In this document: in pieces, positions 18,135-27,277 of the stretch | Position numbering within the stretch: the stretch's first letter is position 1 | Layout of the letters: each line of letters begins with the position of its first letter | Origin: Mycobacterium shimoidei | GTDB taxonomy: Bacteria > Actinomycetota > Actinomycetes > Mycobacteriales > Mycobacteriaceae | DNA length: 64,000 nt | Direction: 5' to 3' | Assembly (NCBI GenBank): GCA_002101905.1 | Contig: LQPU01000014.1 | Coordinates: 60,311-124,310, forward strand | Translations under genes and position numbers: made by a program | The notes under the pieces: generated by a model | What the model saw: the letters and a program-made list of their open reading frames with translations, nothing else | The model's database searches: none | What the model was told of the DNA's origin: nothing

Positions 18135-20806
18135 CCGCTACCGCCGTGCGTGCTGGCCTGCGGGTGGCGTGGCAACAGCGCGGCAAGCTCTTCGCGGCCG
18201 GCAGCGCCGGTCTTGGCCATCGCACGGTAGATGTGTGTTTCCACCGTGCGCACCGACAAACACAGTCGCTCAGCGATCGCGCGGTTGGCCAGGCCGTCAG
18301 CGAGCATCATGACGATCTCGCGCTCACGAGATGTCAATGGCAGCGGTTCGATGGCGTTGGCAAGCGCAGGCGTGCGGGCACCACCACACTGCCGGGCCAA
18401 TGCCTCGGCGCGCGCAGCGCACCCGAATGCCGACCCGCGCCGACCCTCGGTGCGGTATACCACCGCGGCGTGCGCGGCCGCGTCAAGCGCGGCAACATTA
18501 TCACCTATACGTTCGAATTCCCTTGAGACGGATTCAAGTTCACGGCTATCGCGCGCGTGTAAAGCGGTGGAGAATCGGGCCGCCGCAATGACACGCGGTC
18601 CTTCGACGAACTCACTGAGATCGTGCAGGCGAGACCACGTGGAATCGTCTCCAAGCTGCGTCGCGGTTTGCAGACAAACGACTTCGGCCGCGAATTGGTC
18701 ACGGCTTCGCGCGATTTCGGCAGCCGACAGCAACGTATCGATCGCCTGGCTGACAGCTCCTTGCGAGGCTGCCGCCCAGGCGTGCGCAAGTGCACGTTCG
18801 TGGTCCACGCACTGCCAGCTCGGATGACGGTGTAGCTCAACAAGTTCGAGGGCTGCTGCGGCCCCATCGGTTACACCGCGGATGCCCAGCGCAATTGCGT
18901 AGTGGATCAAGCATTTGTACCAGGCGCCGTTGCCTGCCTCGCCGGCAACGGAAAGCATGTTGCTGAGCGGTTCGAGCAGCGAACAGGCGGTGCCAAGGCG
19001 CCCGGCGCCCAGCGCGGCTCTACCTGCCACCAGATTGGTCAGCAGTCGAGCGCTACCTGGCAGATCGACAGCTTCCTCAGCCAGTCGATGGGCCACCTCT
19101 TCGGCCTGCCCAACCATTCCGGCCAACAGCAGCGCGCCCACGTGAGCGTCGGCGAGAACCACTCCCATCAGCGGGGCGTCGAAAGCTGGGGTCAGCAAGC
19201 GATATCCGGCCGCTGCGGCGGCCACGGCGTCGGCGATGCGGCCGGCGTCGCCGGCTCCGCTGGTGATTGCCCAGGCAGTTTCGATCGCAACGAGGCCAGG
19301 CAGCTGTTCTAGCACAAGGTTTTTCGCGCGTTCCATCGCCGCGGCCGGGTCGCCCATCGACGCCCAATACACCGTCAGAAACGCCTCAAGGCAGCCGCGG
19401 CTTTCTTCGGGTGCGGCGTGCCATGCGTCGTCGACGAGCTTCTTCGCCCCGGCCGGGTCTGAAAGAGCCCAGAAGAGAGTGCTGGCCCGTAAGAAGATGA
19501 GCCTGGCATTGTCGGCGTCGGTGAAACCCTCACTCGGGCAGCTGATCAGTACCGCGTTGGCTTCGTCACTTCGGCCGAGCGCCGAGAGTGCATGCGCGCG
19601 AATGAAATACGCTTCCTGCCCAGCGCCGGTGCGCATCGCCGCCTCTGCCAGCCGATCAGCTAATGGCAGATCAGTCAGCCACACCGCGCCCCGGGCCGCC
19701 GTGAGCAGCAGGTCCGGTTCCAAAGTCAGGTCCGAGTCAAGACTCAATTTCGCGCGCTGCACCACAGTTTGGATGTCGTCGCCCCCGTCGGCGTTCGCCA
19801 GCTCGGTGGCAACGAGGCCGCGCATCCGGCGCAGTCTGGTCGGCGCCGCGCGCTTTTGGCGGACCAGGGCGTAAAGCGGGTGCGCCACCCGGACCTCTGT
19901 CCGATCGCCGACGCGCTCAACCGAGATAAGGCCGCGTATGTCAGCCTCCTCGACTGCCGCTGCGTCTGTGATCCGTTCCAGGGCGGCCAGCTCGATCGGC
20001 TCGCTTACGGCCAGCGCGTCGAGCACGTCAGCGACGGCGGTGGGCAATGTCCCGATCCGCGATTCGATGATGTCCGCCAGCCCGGCGGGTACCACCGGAT
20101 CGCCGATCCACACCCAATAACCGTTCTGCTGCACGAGCCGACCGTCGGTGACTTCCTGTTCGACAATGTTGCGCAGATATAGCGCGTTGCCGTGGGTCAG
20201 TCGCCAAAGCCGCGATGCGTCATCGGGATCCACCTGCCCGCCCAGTGTTGCAGCCAGCAGGTGCGCGGTGTCGTCGCGCGCCAGCGGCTGCAGGTCGAGC
20301 CGGTCGAACGGCGCAGCCGCCCAGATCTCCTGCGTTGCGGCCGGAACGGGATCGCGGCTACGAACGGTGAGCATCAGCTTGGCGGCACGCCGCTGCACGA
20401 TGCGATGAAGAACGAAGGTCGACAGGTCATCGAGCAGGTTGACATCATCGACCCCGATCACCACCTGGGAGCCTTCCGGCGTCGCCGTCAGCGCCTCGAT
20501 AACCGCGCGCACGACGTGCAGCGTCTCGCTGCCCGCCGTCGGCGCCCACGACTCCAACGCACCCAGAGGAACTTCGCGTGCCGAGGATGTGCCTACGGCC
20601 CAACGTGTTGTGCACCCGTTAGATGCAGCGCTGCGCAGTGCTTCGCGGGCAATGCGGCTCTTGCCCACTCCCGCCGAGCCGCAAATGAGTATCCCGGCAT
20701 TCTCCGGGTCGGCTATCGCGGCCTGGATTACCCGCATTTCCTCGGCGCGCCCGGTCAGCGGCCAGGAGTACCGCATGCGGTCAAGGCTATGAGTCGGGTA
20801 GGGCAC
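18125..20806 (-). CDS. Large ATP-binding LuxR-family transcriptional regulator
   Basis: The protein is 893 aa. An N-terminal AAA/STAND-type ATPase has a P-loop GSAGVGKS at residues 43-50 and a Walker B-like VVIGVDDVNLL near 120. A long alpha-helical middle resembles TPR-type sensor regions. The C-terminal LuxR helix-turn-helix (LTSREREIVMMLADGLANRA, then LCLSVRTVETHIYRAMAKTG) is near 832-880. Such regulators act as ligand- and ATP-gated activators; the ligand is unknown. It lies between the sigma-4-like gene and PGRS copy 2, and four nearby palindromes are candidate binding sites. A GTG start at 20806 is used; ATG 20776 is an alternative. Confidence 0.92.
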   Translation of the reverse strand: MPYPTHSLDRMRYSWPLTGRAEEMRVIQAAIADPENAGILICGSAGVGKSRIAREALRSAASNGCTTRWAVGTSSAREVPLGALESWAPTAGSETLHVVRAVIEALTATPEGSQVVIGVDDVNLLDDLSTFVLHRIVQRRAAKLMLTVRSRDPVPAATQEIWAAAPFDRLDLQPLARDDTAHLLAATLGGQVDPDDASRLWRLTHGNALYLRNIVEQEVTDGRLVQQNGYWVWIGDPVVPAGLADIIESRIGTLPTAVADVLDALAVSEPIELAALERITDAAAVEEADIRGLISVERVGDRTEVRVAHPLYALVRQKRAAPTRLRRMRGLVATELANADGGDDIQTVVQRAKLSLDSDLTLEPDLLLTAARGAVWLTDLPLADRLAEAAMRTGAGQEAYFIRAHALSALGRSDEANAVLISCPSEGFTDADNARLIFLRASTLFWALSDPAGAKKLVDDAWHAAPEESRGCLEAFLTVYWASMGDPAAAMERAKNLVLEQLPGLVAIETAWAITSGAGDAGRIADAVAAAAAGYRLLTPAFDAPLMGVVLADAHVGALLLAGMVGQAEEVAHRLAEEAVDLPGSARLLTNLVAGRAALGAGRLGTACSLLEPLSNMLSVAGEAGNGAWYKCLIHYAIALGIRGVTDGAAAALELVELHRHPSWQCVDHERALAHAWAAASQGAVSQAIDTLLSAAEIARSRDQFAAEVVCLQTATQLGDDSTWSRLHDLSEFVEGPRVIAAARFSTALHARDSRELESVSREFERIGDNVAALDAAAHAAVVYRTEGRRGSAFGCAARAEALARQCGGARTPALANAIEPLPLTSREREIVMMLADGLANRAIAERLCLSVRTVETHIYRAMAKTGAAGREELAALLPRHPQASTHGGSGSN

Positions 20807-20912
20807 CGTGCAGGCAAATGAATTAACCGAGAAAACGCTTGCGAGTTGGCGCCGGCGCGGTGCCGCGGATCACCAGGCGCGTCGCTGCCGTCGGCTTCCT
20901 CAACTTGGGGCT

Positions 20913-22730
20913 CTAGATCCCGGGGCTGCCGGGCGCGCCGGGAAGGCCGTCTTGACCGCCGAGGCCGCTGGCGCCGTCGCTGGTCCCGCCGTCACCGCCG
21001 GGCCCGCCCAAGCCGCCGATCCCGGGCCCGCCTCCCTGGCCGCCGGGCCCGCCGGCTCCGTCAGCGACGGTGCCCGGTCCGCCGTCGCCGCCGTCACCGC
21101 CGGTGCCCCCGGTGCCTCCGATAGGAGCGGCCCGGCCACCGTCGCCGCCGATGCCAGCGGTGCTGGCGCCGCCGGTACCCCCACTACTGCCGGTGGCTCC
21201 CAGCCCGCCGTCGCCGCCGGCCCCGCCAGCCCCGCCGGTGCCGAACATGGCGGCCCCGCCGTCGCCGCCCGGCCCGCCGTTCCCGCTGACAGGGATGGTG
21301 CCGCTCGGTCCGAGGAGTCCGCCGTCACCACCGTGGCCGCCGGTGGTACCGCCGACCCCGCCCGTCCCACCGGTCCCGCCGGTGCCGCTTTGACCTCCGT
21401 CGCCTCCGTCGCCTCCGTCGCCTCCGGTGCCGTAAATCGTCGCCCCGCCGGCTCCGCCACGCCCGCCGGGTTCGCCTTGACCGCCGCGCCCACCGTTACC
21501 ACCGTCTCCGCCGACCACCAGGCCGCCACCGCCGTCTCCACCGCGGCCGCCGATGAGGCTGGATCCGCCGTGCCCGCCGGCCCCGCCGGCCCCGCCGTCG
21601 CCAATGGTGGCTGCCCCGCCGTTTCCGCCGGGCCCGCCGAGTCCGCCGCTACCGGAGGCGCCGCCTTCCCCGCCGTCGCCGCCGACAGCCAGGCCTGTCG
21701 CGCCGTTCCCGCCGGGCGCGCCTGCGCCGCCGAGCCCACCGAACCCGCCTGCGCCGCCGTTCCCGCCATTACCGATCAGCGCGCCGTGACCACCGTCGCC
21801 GCCGAACCCGCCGTCCCCGCCGTGGCCGCCGGCACCACCGGTGCCGCCGAGATTGAGACCGCCGAGGCCCGGAGCGCCCTGAGCGCCGCGGCCACCGGCA
21901 CCGCCGGCGCCGCCGGCGCCACCGTTGCCGAACAACGCGAACTGGCCGCCGTCACCGCCGGCACCACCGAGGCCGCCGGCCTTACCGGAGCCACCGCTGC
22001 CGTCGGGCTGAACGGTCCCGGCGATACCGCTGCCGCCCGCACCGCCGTCGCCGCCGTTGCCCATGAACGACCCACCGTCACCGCCCGCCCCGCCGTTGTC
22101 GGCGTTGATCCCGGCACCACCGTGGCCGCCATTACCGATCATTCCGGCATCCCCGCCGGCGCCGCCCACACCGGCCGCGGAGGTGGCGCCGTTGCCGCCA
22201 TCGCCGAACAACAACCCGCCGTCACCACCATTGGCCTGGGCCAGCGTCCCGCCCGCGACGCCGTCGGCGCCATTGCCGATCAAATCGCGGCCGAACACTG
22301 ACTCGAAGAACGGATTGACCGCATTGTCGAACGCCTGCCCGAACGGGCTGGCGATAAACGCTTGCTCGGCGGCGTGTATCGGTTCATAGATGAGCATGTC
22401 GAATTGCTGAGCAAGTGTTGGGGCAGCTACCGGTAACGCAACGGCATTCAGGTCAAATTCCGGTAACGGCGTGGTACTCAAGCCGAAGTCGCTCAACAGA
22501 CTTTCCAAGCCGACGGTGGAATCGACAGGGCCCACGACCAAGCTGGGGTCGAGGAGATCGAGCAGGTCGTCGAATCCGAAATCCGCGTTGGCCACCGGCG
22601 CGATGGTCAGTGGGGTTATCGCGGTCGCCAGCAGCACCCCGGCACTCGCGCCGATACCGATGATTCGGCGACGGGGGGCCTTCGTTTTTCGCGTCCGGCG
22701 AACCCGCATTGTGTTGTGCTGGCCTGCCAT
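20913..22730 (-). CDS. Secreted PGRS protein without PE domain, copy 2
   Basis: This 605-aa paralogue of the protein at 15001-16977 has a basic N-terminus and a Sec signal peptide ending at about residue 49 (APVANA|DFG). A domain to about 145 includes LIYEPIHAAEQAFIASPFG, alignable with [19 protein letters not shown] of copy 1. The transition [11 protein letters not shown] near 147-157 precedes about 445 residues of GGX repeats. There is no PE domain. Box C lies 158 bp before the ATG. The gene ends 106 bp before the luxR start, on the same strand. A surface or secreted role is inferred. Confidence 0.9.
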   Translation of the reverse strand: MAGQHNTMRVRRTRKTKAPRRRIIGIGASAGVLLATAITPLTIAPVANADFGFDDLLDLLDPSLVVGPVDSTVGLESLLSDFGLSTTPLPEFDLNAVALPVAAPTLAQQFDMLIYEPIHAAEQAFIASPFGQAFDNAVNPFFESVFGRDLIGNGADGVAGGTLAQANGGDGGLLFGDGGNGATSAAGVGGAGGDAGMIGNGGHGGAGINADNGGAGGDGGSFMGNGGDGGAGGSGIAGTVQPDGSGGSGKAGGLGGAGGDGGQFALFGNGGAGGAGGAGGRGAQGAPGLGGLNLGGTGGAGGHGGDGGFGGDGGHGALIGNGGNGGAGGFGGLGGAGAPGGNGATGLAVGGDGGEGGASGSGGLGGPGGNGGAATIGDGGAGGAGGHGGSSLIGGRGGDGGGGLVVGGDGGNGGRGGQGEPGGRGGAGGATIYGTGGDGGDGGDGGQSGTGGTGGTGGVGGTTGGHGGDGGLLGPSGTIPVSGNGGPGGDGGAAMFGTGGAGGAGGDGGLGATGSSGGTGGASTAGIGGDGGRAAPIGGTGGTGGDGGDGGPGTVADGAGGPGGQGGGPGIGGLGGPGGDGGTSDGASGLGGQDGLPGAPGSPGI

Positions 22731-22885
22731 TGCTCTACCCCTTCTATGCCGTCAGAATCGGACCCACCAGCCGGAATTACGTTGCTACACCGTGAGATCG
22801 GCTCAGCTACCGACTCATCGCGGACGTCAACACGTGCGACGTGGTGGTGTCTGTGCAGAGCCTGTCGTGCGCTGCGTCGCGCCGT

Positions 22886-22914
22886 GTACGTAGTGCGCTA
22901 CTACAATTTCGCGG
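22886..22914 (-). promoter_or_regulatory. Palindromic box C of the PGRS locus
   Basis: The core CGTAGTGCGCTACT at 22889-22902 is preceded by GTA and followed by AC, AA and TTTCGCGG. The rest of the 240-bp gap 22731-22970 between the PGRS copy 2 ATG and the next gene shows no gene. Confidence 0.65.
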
Positions 22915-22970
22915 GTTTCACGTCACGCATACTTCAGCGTGATTTCAGCGGCGCCGTCGGTACGGACCGT

Positions 22971-23519
22971 TCAGTCGACCTTTCGGCCGAGGAACGCAGC
23001 GAGCTGGTCCGCCGGCGCCCGGTCGGCCGCGCATGGCTGTGGCTCACCAAACGGTCGTCCGGGGCCGCGGAACTCGGGCTGGACGAGTTGCCGCGCGGCG
23101 GCGAGCTGCGTGGCCGCCAGCTCGGGATCGAAATGCACCGACTGACTACTGGCAATCGCGAGGTCCCAGGCGTGGGTCAGCACATCGATGGCGCGCATCG
23201 GAAGGAAAAAGCGTCCGGGAACCGGCCCGATCGGCAGCTCGAAAATGGCGTCCATCGCGCCGGGGCTGGTGAATGCCTGCTGGGCGGCTGCCGCGGTCGC
23301 CCGGTGCGCGTCGAGCAGGTTGTCGGGGCGGTTCGGCGGCTTTTCATAGACGCCTATCCCACACGCGACCAGCTCGTTGCCGCTCAAAACGTGCTCGATG
23401 AGATCACCGATCGCCCATTCCGAGCAGGGTGTGGGCGCGCCAAGTTGGGCGGCGCTGATGTTGGCCAGCACGGTGGCGAACGCGTCCTGGGCCAGCTCGT
23501 GCCCAACCAACAAATCCAC
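22971..23519 (-). CDS. TIGR03086-like DinB/MDMPI metal-binding protein
   Basis: This 182-aa protein has the family start PTPCSEWAIGDLIEHVLSG near residue 29 and the later motif MRAIDVLTHAWDLAIA near 118. These are characteristic of the mycothiol-dependent maleylpyruvate isomerase-like / TIGR03086 group of DinB-fold proteins, which bind a divalent metal through histidines (here the H of IEHV and THAWD). Reaction and substrate are unknown. It is divergent from the aconitase gene across a 95-bp gap. Confidence 0.82.
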   Translation of the reverse strand: MDLLVGHELAQDAFATVLANISAAQLGAPTPCSEWAIGDLIEHVLSGNELVACGIGVYEKPPNRPDNLLDAHRATAAAAQQAFTSPGAMDAIFELPIGPVPGRFFLPMRAIDVLTHAWDLAIASSQSVHFDPELAATQLAAARQLVQPEFRGPGRPFGEPQPCAADRAPADQLAAFLGRKVD

Positions 23520-23614
23520 CGGATTCGCCCTTCGTAGGTTCCAGCTCTGCCGGCGATCCTCGTCCGGTAATTAGATAAGAGCAAGAAGCGGTTCGGCTGG
23601 GTACTCGGTACCTC

Positions 23615-25570
23615 ATGGCGCAGAACATCACGCAGAAATTGATCGAGTCACATCTGGAATCCGGTGACATGACGCCGGGGGAAGAGATCGCCATCCACAT
23701 CGACCAGACACTGACCCAAGACGCGACGGGCACGCTGGTGATGCAGGAACTCGAGGCGCTGGGGCTCGATCGGGCCCGCACCGAGGTCAGCGTGCAGTAC
23801 ATCGACCACAACCTGCTGCAGACCGACGAAAAGAACGCCGAAGATCACGAGTATCTGCGTACCGCCGCGCAGCGGTTCGGGCTGTGGTTCTCCAAGCCCG
23901 GCAACGGGGTGTCTCATCCGACGCACATGCAGCGGTTCGGCATTCCCGGCAAGACCATGGTCGGGTCGGATTCGCACACCCCGGCCGCCGGCTCGCTGGG
24001 GATGCTGGCCATCGGGGTAGGCGGGTTGGAGGTGGCGTTGGCGATCACCGGGCGGCCCCTGCACATCCGTATGCCCGAAGTATGGGGTGTGCGGCTGGAA
24101 GGCGAACTGCCGGAATGGTGTTCGGCCAAAGACGTCATCCTGGAGATGCTGCGTCGCCACGACGTCAAGGGTGGGGTGAACCGCATCATCGAGTATTACG
24201 GGCCGGGCCTGGGTGGCCTGACTGCGATGGATCGCCATGTGATTGCGAACATGGGCGCCGAACTAGGCGCCACCACAACGGTTTTCCCGAGCGACGAGGC
24301 CGTACGGGAGTTCCTGCGCAGCGAGGACCGCGAGGACGACTGGGTGGAACTGCTCGCCGACGACGGCGCCGGCTACGACGTAGACGAAACCATTGACCTG
24401 TCGGCGCTCGAGCCGCTGATCGCCAAGCCGTCGTCGCCGGGCAACGTGGTGCCGGTATCGGAGGTCGCCGGCGAGGAGATCGCCCAAGTGGTCATCGGGT
24501 CGAGCGCCAATCCCGGGCTCCGCGATTTCGCGATCGCCGCCGCGATGGTGGCCGGACGACAGACCGTCCCGCAGGTCAGCTTCGACATCAACCCGACGTC
24601 GCGGCAGATCCTGGCCGACCTGACCAAAATGGGTGCGACGACCGAGCTGGTGATTGCGGGGGCACGGATCCACCAGAGCGGATGCATGGGCTGCATCGGC
24701 ATGGGGCAGGCGCCGGCCGTCGGCCGCAATTCGTTGCGCACCATGCCCCGCAACTTTCCGGGGCGCTCGGGCACCAAGGAGGACTCGGTCTGGTTGTGCT
24801 CGCCGGAAACTGCTGCCGCATCGGCGCTGACCGGTGTGATCACCGATCCCCGTGAATGGGCGAGCAAGGCGAAAATGGATTACCCGAAACTCGATCTGCC
24901 CCAACAAAGTTCAGTCAACACCGCGATGCTGGTAGAGCCGCTGCCCGAAGACGAGGCCCGGCAGGTCGAGCCGGTGAAGGGGCCCAATGTCTCCGACTTG
25001 CCGGAGCTTTCGCGGTTGCCCGACGAGATCGAGGGGCCGGTGCTGCTCAAAGTGGCTGACAACATCTCCACCGACGAGATTTCCCCGGCCGGTGCGCGCG
25101 CATTGCCGTTTCGCTCCAACATTCCCAAACTGGCCGAGTTCAGTTTCACCCAGATCGACGAGTCTTACCCCGACCGGGCTCAACAAACCGGCGAAGCCGG
25201 GCACGTCATCGTCGGTGGTGACAACTACGGTCAGGGCTCATCGCGTGAGCATGCCGCGATCGCACCGCGCTACCTGGGTCTTCGCGTCGTCATCGCCAAG
25301 TCGTTCGCCCGCATCCACTGGCAAAACCTGGCCAACTTCGGAGTTCTGGCGCTTGAGTTCGACAACCCCGACGACTACGACTCGGTCGACCAGGACGACA
25401 CGTTGCGCCTGACCGATCTGCGGACCAATTTGGCGAAGCAGGACACCCTTCAGGTCGACAACCTCACCAAAGAAACGTCTTTCACTGTGCGCCACCGGCT
25501 TTCGCCGCGACAGGTCAAAGACGTGTTGGCCGGCGGACTGATCCCGCGGCTGGCCGAAGAGGAACGGTAG
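23615..25570 (+). CDS. Short-form aconitase-family hydratase
   Basis: The protein is 651 aa, in the range of the Aquifex-type aconitases and well below the ~940-aa AcnA that mycobacteria normally carry elsewhere. It has GSDSHTPAAGSLGM near 117-130, the Fe-S pair SGCMGC (Cys357, Cys360) and the swivel domain with GGDNYGQGSSREHAAIAP near 545. The place of the third cluster ligand (usual GSCTN) reads IGSSANPG, with Ser297 in place of Cys. It probably dehydrates/rehydrates citrate or a related acid, but the substrate is open. It is likely an accessory, second aconitase. Confidence 0.88.
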   Translation: MAQNITQKLIESHLESGDMTPGEEIAIHIDQTLTQDATGTLVMQELEALGLDRARTEVSVQYIDHNLLQTDEKNAEDHEYLRTAAQRFGLWFSKPGNGVSHPTHMQRFGIPGKTMVGSDSHTPAAGSLGMLAIGVGGLEVALAITGRPLHIRMPEVWGVRLEGELPEWCSAKDVILEMLRRHDVKGGVNRIIEYYGPGLGGLTAMDRHVIANMGAELGATTTVFPSDEAVREFLRSEDREDDWVELLADDGAGYDVDETIDLSALEPLIAKPSSPGNVVPVSEVAGEEIAQVVIGSSANPGLRDFAIAAAMVAGRQTVPQVSFDINPTSRQILADLTKMGATTELVIAGARIHQSGCMGCIGMGQAPAVGRNSLRTMPRNFPGRSGTKEDSVWLCSPETAAASALTGVITDPREWASKAKMDYPKLDLPQQSSVNTAMLVEPLPEDEARQVEPVKGPNVSDLPELSRLPDEIEGPVLLKVADNISTDEISPAGARALPFRSNIPKLAEFSFTQIDESYPDRAQQTGEAGHVIVGGDNYGQGSSREHAAIAPRYLGLRVVIAKSFARIHWQNLANFGVLALEFDNPDDYDSVDQDDTLRLTDLRTNLAKQDTLQVDNLTKETSFTVRHRLSPRQVKDVLAGGLIPRLAEEER

Positions 25571-25620
25571 CCTTTGCGAATTCGCCATTGATTACCTCGT
25601 GGTCGCGCTACGATGCGCCG

Positions 25621-26322
25621 ATGAAATCGGTAGCGGCCAGCGGCCTGGTCATCGCGGCGATCTTGAGCATCGGGTTGGGCGGCTGCGGCTCAAGTTCCAA
25701 GAGCGACAGCGCATCGAGTGCATCGTCGACCGCGCCGGCGACCACCACGACCACCGTTGAACCACAAGCGAAAGTCGCGCCGCGCCCCAACATCGAGGGA
25801 CCCAATCCCACCATCGCCGGCTACCTCAAACAGAGTGGGGTTACCCAAACACCGGTTCACCGCGGCGATCCGGGCGCGCCCGTCATCGACCTGCCCACCC
25901 CCGACGGTTGGGTCGACGCTGGGCCGGACACCCCGAAGGGCGCCTACTACGCCGTGATCTACACCGGCCCGGAAGCGCACAACTACACACCGAGCATCGT
26001 CGCGGTTGTGTCCAAACTCACCGGCGACGTCGACCAGCAGAAGATCCTTGATCTCGCTCCTGGCGAATTGAAGAACCTGCCACAGTTCGCGCCGATGGGC
26101 GACGGATCTTCGACCACTCTGAGCGGGTTTCCCGGATACCAGTCCGGCGGCACCTGGGTCGACAACGGCCTGACAAAAATGATCGCGCAAAAAACCGTGG
26201 TCATACCGGGCAGCGACGGACTGTACATGCTGCAGCTGAGCGCCGACTGCCTGGAAGACCAGCTCGATGTTGCCGCACCGGCCACTATCACGATCGACGA
26301 CCAGACGAAGATCACGACATAG
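25621..26322 (+). CDS. LpqN/LpqT-type lipoprotein
   Basis: This 233-aa protein has a lipobox at LGGC (Cys about residue 21), preceded by a hydrophobic signal segment, then a Ser/Thr-rich linker. The C-terminal part (PTPDGWVDAGPDTPKGAYYA, IVAVVSKLTGD, GFPGYQSGG) fits the Lpp-LpqN family of mycobacterial lipoproteins. It should be anchored to the outer face of the plasma membrane; its function is unknown. ATG 25621 was chosen over an upstream frame start because the signal peptide begins there. Confidence 0.85.
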   Translation: MKSVAASGLVIAAILSIGLGGCGSSSKSDSASSASSTAPATTTTTVEPQAKVAPRPNIEGPNPTIAGYLKQSGVTQTPVHRGDPGAPVIDLPTPDGWVDAGPDTPKGAYYAVIYTGPEAHNYTPSIVAVVSKLTGDVDQQKILDLAPGELKNLPQFAPMGDGSSTTLSGFPGYQSGGTWVDNGLTKMIAQKTVVIPGSDGLYMLQLSADCLEDQLDVAAPATITIDDQTKITT

Positions 26323-26332
26323 CCGGTATTCA

Positions 26333-26338
26333 TAAGAT
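26333..26338 (+). promoter_or_regulatory. Candidate -10 of a leaderless fmt promoter
   Basis: TAAGAT is followed by 6 bases and then GTG at 26345, the start expected from Fmt homology ([10 protein letters not shown]). This spacing would put the transcription start on the GTG. No -35 is obvious. Confidence 0.45.
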
Positions 26339-26344
26339 GTGCCG

Positions 26345-27277
26345 GTGCGTCTTGTCTTCGCCGGCACCCCTGAATCCGCGCTGCCCTCGCTGCATCGACT
26401 CATCGAGTCGCCGCGCCACGAGGTTGCCGCGGTGCTCACCCGGCCCGACGCCGCGTCCGGTCGCCGTGGCCACCATCAGCCTTCGCCGGTGGCCCGCCTG
26501 GCGCTCGACCACGGTATCCCGGTGCTGCGGCCCCGGCGGCCCAACGCTGCGGAGTTCGTCGCCGAGCTCAAAGGATTGGCGCCGGACTGCTGCCCGGTGG
26601 TGGCCTACGGCGCGCTGCTCGGAACCGAGTTATTGGCGATACCGCCGCACGGCTGGATCAACCTGCACTTCTCGCTGCTGCCCGCTTGGCGTGGTGCGGC
26701 GCCGGTACAGGCTGCGATCGCGGCCGGCGACACGATCACCGGGGCCACCACATTCCAAATCGAGCCGAGCTTGGATTCCGGACCGGTCTACGGCGTTGTC
26801 ACGGAAGCGATCCGGCCAACCGACACCGCCGGGGATCTGCTTGAACGCCTGGCAATTTCGGGAGCCGCACTGCTGGAAAGGACCTTGGACGGCATCGCCG
26901 ACGGCACGCTTACACCAGTGCCGCAACCGGCCGAGGGGGTCAGCTTTGCACCCAAGATCACCGTCGAGGACGCGCGGGTGCGCTGGGAGCTGCCGGCCCA
27001 CGTCGTGGAACGACGCATCCGCGCGGTCACACCCAACCCAGGTGCCTGGACGCTGATCGGCGACATGCGAATCAAACTCGGACCGGTGCGCGTCGACCAT
27101 GATGCGCCAAATCCACTGCAGCCCGGCCAGATCGAGGTCGATCGCCACATCGTACGGATCGGCACCGGCTCCGAGCCGGTGCAGCTCGGCGAAATCCAGG
27201 CGCCGGGAAAGAAATTGATGAAAGCCGCCGACTGGGCGCGTGGTGCTCGGCTGGATCCCGCGGCGCGCGCCTCATGA
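26345..27277 (+). CDS. fmt: Methionyl-tRNA formyltransferase
   Basis: This enzyme of about 310 aa formylates initiator Met-tRNA with 10-formyl-THF. Family features are [15 protein letters not shown] at the start, the catalytic segment [20 protein letters not shown] (Asn and His) and the C-terminal tRNA-binding domain from about 205. GTG 26345 gives the family-standard N-terminus; GTG 26339, two codons earlier, is possible. The stop overlaps the rsmB start by 4 bases. Confidence 0.96.
   Translation: MRLVFAGTPESALPSLHRLIESPRHEVAAVLTRPDAASGRRGHHQPSPVARLALDHGIPVLRPRRPNAAEFVAELKGLAPDCCPVVAYGALLGTELLAIPPHGWINLHFSLLPAWRGAAPVQAAIAAGDTITGATTFQIEPSLDSGPVYGVVTEAIRPTDTAGDLLERLAISGAALLERTLDGIADGTLTPVPQPAEGVSFAPKITVEDARVRWELPAHVVERRIRAVTPNPGAWTLIGDMRIKLGPVRVDHDAPNPLQPGQIEVDRHIVRIGTGSEPVQLGEIQAPGKKLMKAADWARGARLDPAARAS

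Noticed and set aside
15001..22730. Possible CRISPR or satellite array in the glycine-rich repeats
   Set aside because: The repeats are in-frame GGX codons inside signal-peptide proteins, with no constant repeat/spacer pattern and no cas genes.
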